From Planctomycetaceae bacterium (GTDB lineage Bacteria; Planctomycetota; Planctomycetia; Pirellulales; UBA1268), in the NCBI GenBank assembly GCA_021300535.1, contig JAJTED010000013.1, positions 1-45,266 on the forward strand: a stretch of DNA of 45,266 bases, read 5' to 3'. Shown piece by piece: positions 16,013-23,859 of the stretch. Under the pieces are notes generated by a model, which was not told where the DNA came from, made no database searches, and was given only the letters and a program-made list of their open reading frames with translations. Made by a program: the position numbers and the translations under genes. Within the stretch, counting starts at the first letter, position 1; every line of letters begins with the position of its first letter.

Positions 16013-18760
16013 TCACTCGGGCTTTTTGCGGCCGCTGGGGTCTTCACCCATGGCCTTGAGAAACCGCATCGCCCGTTGCTTGACCGCCTCGTCGCGATGA
16101 TCGACCAGCGGCCGCAGCCGTTCGACGTAGGGCCGAGGATCCTTGTCGTCGAGGGCCATCATCAGCCCGCGCAGCCGATCCCGGATCTTGTCTTGCCACG
16201 ACGTCTCCAATTCCGCCTCCGCGGCCTGCCGTGCCTCCGGGGCGATCGTCTGGTCGTTGATCAAGTTGAACAGTTGGAGGTGGGCGTACTTGAGGCTGTC
16301 CCGATACCGGTCGCTGAGAAACGGCCTCAAGTCCTCCAGCTTGCCGATGAACTCCCGGCCGCTGATGAAGTCTTCGTAGGCCTGTCGTTGCCGCTTCCCA
16401 GCGGTGGGCTCCGCGCTCCAGCTGCGGAGAATGTGAAGACGGTTGTGGTAGTTGCCAGAAACCGGACCGCGGGAGATGGAGTCGTAGATCCGCATCCGTT
16501 CCTGCTCGGGCCGTGAGGCGTCCAGGGCCGCCTCGATCACGAGATTGAGTTCGGCCCGGGCGAGCGACGGCTTGTCCAAAAGCCCCAGCACCTCGTCGTA
16601 GTCGATGTCGAGCGCGAGATCACGGGGGGCCACCTGGTGCATCTTCATCTGCCGGAAGAGCGGCTCGTAATCCGCCGGATCGACCTTGCGGAACGCCATC
16701 TGCAGGGCCGCCCTGACCGCCGGCGTCGCCTCCCATGGCACGGGGGCGTAGTAGGGGCCGGTGAAATTCGGGCGATTCTGCCACCATGTGGTTCCGTCCC
16801 ACGGCGCCTCGCGATGGTAGAGGCGAAACAGGGCCAGCGTGATCAGGCGGGCGAGCCGGGGGTCGCTCGTGCCGCGAACTTTCGTCGTCAGACCCGCCAC
16901 GACCCGGGCGTCGTGGATCTCCTGCAGGCCGCGGAGCGCGGTTTCTCGCAGGTCGTCGTCGTCGACCGCGGCCAGCAACGCATCGATCGCCTGCAGCCCC
17001 ACGACGGCCTTCAGGGCGGTGTGCCCGACGACCTCGTGCGGGGTGGACCAGCCGTCGGCGTCGGGCGGAGCGGCCGCGGCGGCATCGGCTGCCGTCAGCG
17101 TCTGGCCCTTGGCCAGGGGCAGGATCGCGGCGGCAACGCCCGGATCGCGGGAGCGGGCCAGGCCGATGATGCCCCGCATCCGAACCCGCGGGTTTTCGTC
17201 GCGCACGGCCCGGAGAAACAACTCCTTGCCGACAGCGTCAATCTCGTGCTCGACATCGCCCAGGGCGCGGACGACAAACTCCCGCAGGGCGACGTCCGGG
17301 TAGAGCCCCGCGACCGCGGCATGCGACCTGGCTCCGTCGACTTGCTTGAGCGTCATGACCGCCGCGACACGGCCGGCGAGGGGCCGCTTGGCGTCGGCGG
17401 CGAGGGCGAGCAGGCCGCCACTGAACGCCGTCTTGCCGCCGCGGGTGACGATTTCACGCATCGCGTTGAGCCGCGTCACCTGGCTGTCGCTGGAGAGGTG
17501 CTCGAGGAGTTCTGCGTCGCTGGCCTGGTTGATGTCGGGATAGACCGCCGCCGCGGCCCGGTCGGCAGGCTGGATCAGATCGACATGCCCGAAGGGCTCG
17601 TTCGCGAAGCCGAACCCGCCGCCCCGCCGGGAGGCGGCATAGATCCGCGAAAAACCATCGACATCGATCCCGATGTTGTGCGGTGAGTCCATGAACCGCT
17701 CCTGCCGGACCTGCCAGGTCGCTTCGTGCGGCTTCCGGCGGTGCAGCCACAGCCCCGTGTTGAAGTCACCCGAGTACAGGGCGTCACCCAGATCCGCGGG
17801 AAAGCCCGGTTCGTGCAGGGAGCACATGCCGGCGCCCGCCCCGGCGCCACAATCAACGAGCGGCGGCAGCGCTTCGTGGGCGAAATGCTTGAACAGCCCC
17901 GGGTAGCCACAATCAGCCAGCTCGGTTAGGTGAAAAAGCCGCGTGCCCCAGCCACCCCCGTCGTTGGAGTTGTCGCGGGCGAACAGATCGAGGAAGGGAT
18001 CTACGGCGATGGCGTAGATGTTCCGCGTGCCGGCGAGCAGCAGGCCGAGCCGACTTCCATCGGGCCGGACCCGGAGCACGCCGCCGCCGTGCAGCGTGAC
18101 CTGGCTGCCGTCGGTGCCGGTCGCCTCGAAGCAGCCTTGGTCGCCGATCGCCAGGTAGAGCCATCCGTCGATTCCCATGCGGACGCCGTTCGGGCCGTGG
18201 ACGACCGGACTCGCAGACAGCCGCGGCCCGAGATTGGTGACGAGCGTCGTCTGCTTGTCGGCAACTCCATCCCCGTCGAGGTCCTGGTAGGCGACCAGGG
18301 AGGGCGACTGCATGAGGTAGAGCGTGTCGTCCACGTAACAACTGCCGCGTGGAGCGTCGATGCGGTCGACGAATGTTGTGAACCTGTCGGCACGGCCGTC
18401 GCCGTCGGTGTCTTCGCACCGCACGATCCGACCCGCCCCGCGCTTCTCGTTCGTCACGCCATTGACGTCGCAACTCACGAACACCACGCCCTGCGGCGAT
18501 ACCGCGATGCCGGTGGGCGCGGTGATGTGCTGCTGGGTGACGAACTGGCTTTGCTTCAGCCCCTGCGCGATGCCGTCGGCGTACGACGATCCCGGCGCGA
18601 CCGCCAGCAGCACGACCACCCTCAGGACTGCGGCCCACGGCGGGCACGGCCTTCCACGGCCCTGTTCCGCCGGGTGGGCCACGGAAAACGCTGTGGGTTT
18701 CCCCCTGGGACGACCGCCACATCGTGCGGCAACGGAGTTGTTCTGCAGGCTGCGAGGCAT
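16013..18760 (-). CDS. PVC-type propeller/HEAT protein without C-terminal heme
   Basis: A 915-aa protein of the 'putative membrane-bound dehydrogenase' type. After an export signal with an unusually long basic n-region (hydrophobic core near residues 45-60) comes a six-bladed NHL/GDH-like propeller. It contains APTGIAVSPQG, DTDGDGRADRF, NGVRMGIDGWLYLAIGD and RDNSNDGGGWG. A long HEAT-like helical region follows from about residue 400. Unlike its relative at 33195-36317, it ends in helices (MRFLKAMGEDPSGRKKPE) and has no C-terminal CxxCH heme domain. The start at 18760 has GGAG 6 nt upstream; an ATG at 18847 is less likely. It lies 92 nt downstream of the PQQ-like propeller gene, possibly in the same unit, and converges with the DUF1552 gene. 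Enzymatic activity is unproven. Confidence 0.8.
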   Translation of the reverse strand: MPRSLQNNSVAARCGGRPRGKPTAFSVAHPAEQGRGRPCPPWAAVLRVVVLLAVAPGSSYADGIAQGLKQSQFVTQQHITAPTGIAVSPQGVVFVSCDVNGVTNEKRGAGRIVRCEDTDGDGRADRFTTFVDRIDAPRGSCYVDDTLYLMQSPSLVAYQDLDGDGVADKQTTLVTNLGPRLSASPVVHGPNGVRMGIDGWLYLAIGDQGCFEATGTDGSQVTLHGGGVLRVRPDGSRLGLLLAGTRNIYAIAVDPFLDLFARDNSNDGGGWGTRLFHLTELADCGYPGLFKHFAHEALPPLVDCGAGAGAGMCSLHEPGFPADLGDALYSGDFNTGLWLHRRKPHEATWQVRQERFMDSPHNIGIDVDGFSRIYAASRRGGGFGFANEPFGHVDLIQPADRAAAAVYPDINQASDAELLEHLSSDSQVTRLNAMREIVTRGGKTAFSGGLLALAADAKRPLAGRVAAVMTLKQVDGARSHAAVAGLYPDVALREFVVRALGDVEHEIDAVGKELFLRAVRDENPRVRMRGIIGLARSRDPGVAAAILPLAKGQTLTAADAAAAAPPDADGWSTPHEVVGHTALKAVVGLQAIDALLAAVDDDDLRETALRGLQEIHDARVVAGLTTKVRGTSDPRLARLITLALFRLYHREAPWDGTTWWQNRPNFTGPYYAPVPWEATPAVRAALQMAFRKVDPADYEPLFRQMKMHQVAPRDLALDIDYDEVLGLLDKPSLARAELNLVIEAALDASRPEQERMRIYDSISRGPVSGNYHNRLHILRSWSAEPTAGKRQRQAYEDFISGREFIGKLEDLRPFLSDRYRDSLKYAHLQLFNLINDQTIAPEARQAAEAELETSWQDKIRDRLRGLMMALDDKDPRPYVERLRPLVDHRDEAVKQRAMRFLKAMGEDPSGRKKPE

Positions 18761-18852
18761 CGATGGCTCCAGAGTGGTTGCGGGAAAGGGTGGCCCGAGC
18801 GGCGGCACGCCATCCGCGGCCGGCCGCGTGAACGGCCTGTCGTCCAATCAGT

Positions 18853-20634
18853 TTACTCGACGCGGAGGTCGTAACAGTAGATGCCGTCCATGCCGCGGAC
18901 GATGAGGCGACCGTCCACGACGACGTTTCCCAGCGCCATTTGGCCGTAGGCGGTCGTGTCGTTGTGCTGTGGACTCCAGACCGTGCCGAGCACTTTCAGC
19001 TCGCCGGCGTCCACCACATGGATGTGCTGGCGGCCGTGTTGGCCTTCCGGCTGGTAGAAGATGCGGCCATCCACCACGATCAATCCGGCATTACTGCCAC
19101 ACTTTAACTCGGGAATCGCACCGAGCGTCTTGCCGGTCGCCAGGTCGAGGCACCGCAAACCTTCGTCGCGGTGCGCCGCATAGACGCGGCCCGCGGCGAT
19201 GGCCAGGACCATGTTTTCGTCCCACGTTCCCGGCTCGCTTTCCCACGCTTTCTCGATGCCGCCATCGGTCAACGTGTAGGCCACGACCACGCCGGTCTGC
19301 TTGTCGGTGGTCGCCGTGTAGGAGACCATTTTATCGCCGTCGCACACCGGCATGGCGACGGTGAACAACCGGTCCTTCGCCACCACGTCCGAACTCCACA
19401 ACACCTTTCCGGTCACCGGGTCCACGAGGCTGCTCGTGCCGCCAACGGCCAACACACGATCCTGGCCGGCCAGTTTCAACCGTCGCACTGACGCCGCGGC
19501 CGGCGCCAGCCACAGTTCCTGGCCGGTGTGCAGGTCGAGGCCGACGGTCTCCTTGCCGGTCGCGAACACCGCCACGTCGCCGACGACCACCGGCCCAACC
19601 GACGCGTTGTCTTTCTTCACCGTGTCGCTGCCACCGCGGCTCCACTTCAACGCGCCCGTCTTCGCGTCGTAGGCGTGGAGGCCCCAGCTGTAGTCCGCCA
19701 CCACGAGCACGCCGTTGCCGATGGCGGGGGTGGGATTTGCCGCCCGCCACTTGTGCGTCTGGAAGTTTCCCTGCTTCATCGGCCAGACCGATTGCCACAC
19801 GGTCTTCCCGGTCCCACCGTCGATCGCGGTCACCACCACGTCGGCCCGCTTCGAATACCAACGCCGCATGCAATCGTGCTCGACGGGATGGTCCTTGTAC
19901 TTCTCCACCACCTTCCCGTCTTCGCCCTCCGGCACCACGTCGCCCGACGGTCGGTACGAGTACAGATACACAATCCCATCTGCCACGACCGGCGACGACG
20001 CTCCGCCGCACAACGTCCCGACGATGGCCCGTTCCCGGTACCGCGCGTCCGCGCCCGTGCCCCAACAGTCGAGGGCCACCGCCTCGCTGCGCCAGAGCGG
20101 CCTGGCTTGCGCCACGTTCGCGATCATCGGTTTGCCGGAGGACGGTCCGGCGCACGCCGCGAGCGTGCCGTGGAACGACGGCCAGTCCTGTCCGACCGCG
20201 ATCGGCTCGTCGACCGCCGCGATTTTCTTCAACGTTCCCCCGCCGATCTCCTTGCCGTCGCTGGTCAACGACCAGGTGCCGGCCGCGATCTCGAGTGCCA
20301 ACGTCTGCAACGCCAACCTTCGGATCGGCGCCCACACACTGACCAACCGCAACTCCACCGTGACCATGCCGGCATCGCCGGCCAGGCTGTCCGTGAGCAG
20401 CTTGTTGTTGCCCTGCGCCTTGCCCACGCCCGGCAACTTGATGCTGGTTGACCAGAACTGGACCGGCCTGCCGTCGCGCCAGGCGACGAACACCCGGCAG
20501 GGTTCGCCCACTCCCTCGAGCACAAACCACGTTGCCTGATACGCACTCGTGGGATTGACGACGGCTGGTTTATCTTGCGCCAGCGTGAGATTGCACGCCA
20601 AGGCCACGAGGACTGTGATCAGGTGTCGCATCAT
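18853..20634 (-). CDS. Secreted PQQ-like beta-propeller protein
   Basis: A 593-aa exported protein. A short signal peptide (MMRHLITVLVALACNLTLA) is followed by a 100-150-residue N-terminal beta region and then PQQ/BamB-type propeller blades. Blade motifs such as AIDGGTGKTVWQ, AYDAKTGALKWS, LDLHTGQELWL, LVDPVTGKVLWSS and CLDLATGKTLG carry the W-docking 'A-x-D-x-x-T-G-x-x-x-W' pattern. No heme or clear PQQ-binding Arg/Asp set is evident, so a structural or ligand-binding role is as likely as a dehydrogenase. AGGAG sits 2 nt before the first ATG and 5 nt before the second (20631), so translation may begin at the second Met. A TATGCT box (20691-20686) upstream may be its -10. Confidence 0.78.
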   Translation of the reverse strand: MMRHLITVLVALACNLTLAQDKPAVVNPTSAYQATWFVLEGVGEPCRVFVAWRDGRPVQFWSTSIKLPGVGKAQGNNKLLTDSLAGDAGMVTVELRLVSVWAPIRRLALQTLALEIAAGTWSLTSDGKEIGGGTLKKIAAVDEPIAVGQDWPSFHGTLAACAGPSSGKPMIANVAQARPLWRSEAVALDCWGTGADARYRERAIVGTLCGGASSPVVADGIVYLYSYRPSGDVVPEGEDGKVVEKYKDHPVEHDCMRRWYSKRADVVVTAIDGGTGKTVWQSVWPMKQGNFQTHKWRAANPTPAIGNGVLVVADYSWGLHAYDAKTGALKWSRGGSDTVKKDNASVGPVVVGDVAVFATGKETVGLDLHTGQELWLAPAAASVRRLKLAGQDRVLAVGGTSSLVDPVTGKVLWSSDVVAKDRLFTVAMPVCDGDKMVSYTATTDKQTGVVVAYTLTDGGIEKAWESEPGTWDENMVLAIAAGRVYAAHRDEGLRCLDLATGKTLGAIPELKCGSNAGLIVVDGRIFYQPEGQHGRQHIHVVDAGELKVLGTVWSPQHNDTTAYGQMALGNVVVDGRLIVRGMDGIYCYDLRVE

Positions 20635-20790
20635 GTCTCCTGTGATCGCGTCAGAGCCGAGCGGGAAAACCGAAAACTCCTCCTCAGCATAGCCCGATCC
20701 ATGCTCCCGTCGGCGGCGGTTTGCAGGTCACTGCAGGGCCGATGATGCAGGCGGAGACCGCGGTCGTCCCGCGGCCCGTGCCCCGCGGCC

Positions 20791-21963
20791 TCACGGCTGG
20801 AGCGTGCCGACAAAATAGCCCGTCTTGGATTGACCACCCAAGTGCGTCGTGAAGATGCCCATGAAGTCATGGCCGACCATCGGCCCGTCGAGATCGAAGG
20901 TGTATTGTCCGGCCGTGACGCCGCCGTCGAGGACCGTGGCGACGAGTTGGCCGCGAATCCGCCCCTCCATTACCTGTAGTTCGGCGCGGTCGAACTGCCC
21001 GCGATACACGCCCTTGTTGTTGAAGAGCTTGCCCATGGTGGCTTTGCCCATGTCCATGGTGAAGTCGAAGAACGCGCGATTCTGCCAGTCTTGGCCGCCC
21101 AACAGACCATCTTCGAGCTTCATGGCGACCTTGACCGCCCCCTGCGGGAGGTCTGGCCGGGGAAGCACATCGCCCCACAGGTCCCCCGCCACCTTGGCGT
21201 CGCCGAAACCGCCGACGTGCGAGCCGCGGATCTGGTCGCCCACGATCTTCGCCCGGACTTGATAGCTGCCCAAAACGGGGGCGATCTTGGTCCGCGACAC
21301 CGTGCGGACCACGGTTACAGTGCCCGAAAGCTCGCCATCCACCACCATCAACCCCGACGCATCAATCTCGAACGGACGCCGACTGAACGACGTCGCAAAC
21401 GCGAACGCCGCCCGGCACCTCCCGTCCTTGCGATCGAGGTACACCTTGAGCGGCTCGCCCCGCGGCAACGCATCGTCCAAGACCATCACCACGAGGCCAT
21501 CCTCGGCATTCGCCGGCACCGGCGCGATCTGGCGAAAGCCGCCCCTGATGATCCCCGCCGTATGCATGCCGCGATGCGCGGCCGTGAACGTTCCCGACGC
21601 CTTGCCCTCTTTCAGATCGACGTCAATCGTGAAGTCGTGTTCGCCCCGACCGACCGCATTGGACGTCACAAAAGTTCTGATCGTGCCGGTGAGCTTGTCA
21701 TCCTCGAAGCGCAAATCCCCGCCGTCGAAGCGGCCGGTCCATGCCACCGTGCTCCAGCCGCCGATCAGCCCGCCACTGAACGGACCGACTCGGCCGGACT
21801 GGAGAACCCCGTCTGTGAAAATGAGCGAGACGTGTGCCAGCCGCTGCCACTCCTTTGCATTGCCCATCTGCAACGCGTTCGCCAGCCGCAGATCCACGCA
21901 CAGCGTCTCGGCGACGACCGGCCCCGCCGCCAGTGCCACACACAACGCAATGATTCGCATCAT
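20791..21963 (-). CDS. Secreted beta-rich protein of unknown function
   Basis: No family recognised. The product (390 aa from MMRIIALCV) has a clear signal peptide ending near VVAE. The mature part is dominated by alternating strands and Gly turns, with repeated 'G-x-(L/I/V)-x-G-(T/E)' elements such as KLTGTIRTF, KASGTFTAA, ELSGTVTVV and RIRGQLVAT. This suggests a repetitive beta-sandwich or beta-solenoid whose strands describe 'added/withheld' layers. It contains no obvious catalytic triad, heme site or Cys pattern. GGAGG precedes the ATG at a suitable distance. It sits between the sulfatase and the PQQ-propeller gene on the same strand, with gaps of 227 and 156 nt, so it may have its own promoter. 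Confidence 0.6.
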   Translation of the reverse strand: MMRIIALCVALAAGPVVAETLCVDLRLANALQMGNAKEWQRLAHVSLIFTDGVLQSGRVGPFSGGLIGGWSTVAWTGRFDGGDLRFEDDKLTGTIRTFVTSNAVGRGEHDFTIDVDLKEGKASGTFTAAHRGMHTAGIIRGGFRQIAPVPANAEDGLVVMVLDDALPRGEPLKVYLDRKDGRCRAAFAFATSFSRRPFEIDASGLMVVDGELSGTVTVVRTVSRTKIAPVLGSYQVRAKIVGDQIRGSHVGGFGDAKVAGDLWGDVLPRPDLPQGAVKVAMKLEDGLLGGQDWQNRAFFDFTMDMGKATMGKLFNNKGVYRGQFDRAELQVMEGRIRGQLVATVLDGGVTAGQYTFDLDGPMVGHDFMGIFTTHLGGQSKTGYFVGTLQP

Positions 21964-22058
21964 GCTGCCCTCCGCAGTTCGTTTGCCGACACGATGGTCG
22001 GGGGAACCGGTGCTGCCGGTGATGTCCGGCTGAAAACTGCACCCCTCGCAACCGGTCG

Positions 22059-22087
22059 AAACTATCCGGGGCATCCGCCCGCCTCAA
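22059..22087 (-). promoter_or_regulatory. Putative promoter of the beta-rich secreted protein
   Basis: Minus strand TTGAGG (22087-22082), a 17-nt spacer and TAGTTT (22064-22059) lie about 100 nt before the start codon at 21963. The match to sigma-70 boxes is partial. Confidence 0.3.
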
Positions 22088-22190
22088 GTTTGGATGGTTC
22101 CGGCCCGCTCGGATGGCCTTGCGGCCGCGAGGGCGGGACCGATCCCACGATCGGCCATCGGAGGCCCGAGCGCCGCCGGCGGCGGGGACG

Positions 22191-23495
22191 TCATTGACGA
22201 CCGGGCTGCCCGGCGGAGGCGGCACCAGGCGGGACGGTCGGCTGCCACCAGCCGTCGATCCGCCCCGCCAGAGCCTGTACCCGGGCCGGCTGTTCGGCCG
22301 CCAGGTTCCGCTCCTCGAGCGGATCGGCGGCGAGGTCGAACAGTTCCCGGCGGCCGACCGGGTCCTGGGCCTTGCGTTCCGCGGCCGGTTCGGGCCGCGA
22401 CCCAGGCTGCCACGAGTCAATCAGCTTCCATGTTCCGTGGATGCACGTCCGCGAGAGCAGGCTGAGAGCGGGGTCGTCGGGCGACACCATGTCGTGCGTG
22501 TAGTTCGCGAGGAACAGCGTGTCGTGGGCGGCGACGGCCCGCTCATCGAGCAGGTCGACTCCCGGCAGGCCCGCCGGCGCTGGCACGCCGGCCGCCGCCA
22601 GGATCGTGGGCATGATGTCGATATTTCCAGCGAGGCGGTCGCGGTCGATCCGCGGCGCGAGTTTCTTCGGCCACCGCAGCAGGATCGGCGTGCGGACGCC
22701 GTTCTCGTAGGGAGTCATCTTGCCGCGGTCGTTCCAGCCGTTGTCGTTGAGGTAGACGACGAGCGTGTCTTCGTCGATGCCCCGCGACTTCAGGTTCGCC
22801 ATCAGGTCGCCGACCGTCTCGTCGAGCCACTCGATCATGGCGTAATACTTCGCCCGGCTCCCGGGCTCGATCGCTGCGTAGGTGTCGAGGAGCCGAGCGG
22901 GCGGGTTGTGGGGCGTGTGCGGCAGGAACGGCGCGTACCAGATGAAGAACGGCTTCGCCTCCCGGCCGGCTGCGTCGATGGCGTCGTAGATCGGCTGCAT
23001 CGTCTGGCGGCCGATGTCCAGCGCCTGGCCCCCGTGGCGATCGGTCTTCCCCATGTCGCGGGTGAAGCCGGCAGCGGCGGGCTCCCGCATCCAGTACTTC
23101 CCCGTGTGCATGGTCAGATAGCCGGCGTCCGCCAGGAGCTTCGGCAGCAGCGGATGCCTGAAGAACCTATCCAGCCAGGCCTCCCGCGATTGCCCTTTCG
23201 CCGGATCGTTGCCCGTGATGCCGTGCTGGTGCGGGTGGAGGCCGGTCAGGAGCGTGGCGAGTGACGGACTGCATAGAGCGGTCGTCACGTAGCCGCGGGT
23301 GTAGGTGAGCCCCGTGGCGGCCAGCTTGTCGATGTGCGGCGTGCGGACAGCCGCGTTGCCCATGAAGCCGTAGTCGGTCCAGGCATGGTCGTCGCCGATG
23401 ATCAGCACGATGTTCGGTCGGGCCTCGGCCCCGGCACCATGGCCACCGGACAGCAGGGCGGCGAGGGCCGCCACCCATGCGATGCATCTCACCAT
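22191..23495 (-). CDS. Secreted sulfatase-family protein with altered signature
   Basis: A 434-aa arylsulfatase-family (S1) protein exported by a signal peptide (core IAWVAALAALLSGG). Metal-binding Asp35-Asp36 are in NIVLIIGDDHAWTDYG. The formylglycine site reads C75-S-P-S-L79-ATLLTG, so the Cys that becomes FGly is present but the usual Arg of C-x-P-x-R is Leu. HTGKYW carries the usual Lys of the active site, and the second metal site is VVYLNDNGW. The C-terminal subdomain (ELFDLAADPLEERNLA) is complete, so this is a full-length gene. GAGG lies about 8 nt before the ATG; upstream in-frame sequence lacks a signal peptide. The substrate is probably a sulfated glycan, by analogy with other planctomycete sulfatases. 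Confidence 0.85.
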   Translation of the reverse strand: MVRCIAWVAALAALLSGGHGAGAEARPNIVLIIGDDHAWTDYGFMGNAAVRTPHIDKLAATGLTYTRGYVTTALCSPSLATLLTGLHPHQHGITGNDPAKGQSREAWLDRFFRHPLLPKLLADAGYLTMHTGKYWMREPAAAGFTRDMGKTDRHGGQALDIGRQTMQPIYDAIDAAGREAKPFFIWYAPFLPHTPHNPPARLLDTYAAIEPGSRAKYYAMIEWLDETVGDLMANLKSRGIDEDTLVVYLNDNGWNDRGKMTPYENGVRTPILLRWPKKLAPRIDRDRLAGNIDIMPTILAAAGVPAPAGLPGVDLLDERAVAAHDTLFLANYTHDMVSPDDPALSLLSRTCIHGTWKLIDSWQPGSRPEPAAERKAQDPVGRRELFDLAADPLEERNLAAEQPARVQALAGRIDGWWQPTVPPGAASAGQPGRQ

Positions 23496-23859
23496 CTGCC
23501 ACCTCTCGATCGACGCCTGGCCCGGACTGCATGTCGCGTCGTAACACCCAATTCGACAGCGGCAGCGCCGCACGGGCAAGGCCGGAGCCGTCGGCCCGGG
23601 CGGGCAGCGGCGGGGTGGTCGGCTCCGGCCCCGGGAGGCGGGGCCAGTCTGGGGCCGGGTATCCCTCAGGCCCGCCGCTGCGGGTCCCGTCGGGACACGG
23701 TCGCGGCGGGGCCAAGATCGGCCCCGTTCGGCGGTCTAATGCCAATGTCGTCCGCCCGGCCGTTGGAGAGCCGGCGGCCGGTCGTGATCCGTGACAGACC
23801 CGCACCCGGCAGGGCCTGGTAGATTTTTCCGTCCGTACAAACGTCCGAGGGCATATCTG
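23496..23859. other. 364-nt divergent intergenic region
   Basis: It separates the sulfatase (minus) from the 1316-aa mosaic gene (plus). It holds an 11-bp perfect inverted repeat (23580-23590 with 23620-23630) and a shorter GTCCC/GGGAC hairpin at about 23684-23696. Candidate AT-richer promoter patches lie near 23733-23738 (TCTAAT) and 23820-23825 (TAGATT). No convincing open reading frame or RNA gene is seen. Confidence 0.45.
23580..23630. repeat. 11-bp perfect inverted repeat (large hairpin)
   Basis: GGCCGGAGCCG at 23580-23590 pairs perfectly with CGGCTCCGGCC at 23620-23630 across a 29-nt G-rich loop. It lies 85-135 nt upstream of the sulfatase start codon, so it would fall in that gene's leader or promoter. 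There is no T-tract, so an intrinsic terminator is not supported. Confidence 0.4.

Noticed and set aside
16000..16015. GGGGGTTCGAAGTC resembling a tRNA T-arm
   Set aside because: The flanks do not pair as a T-stem, and no acceptor stem or anticodon arm is found on either side.
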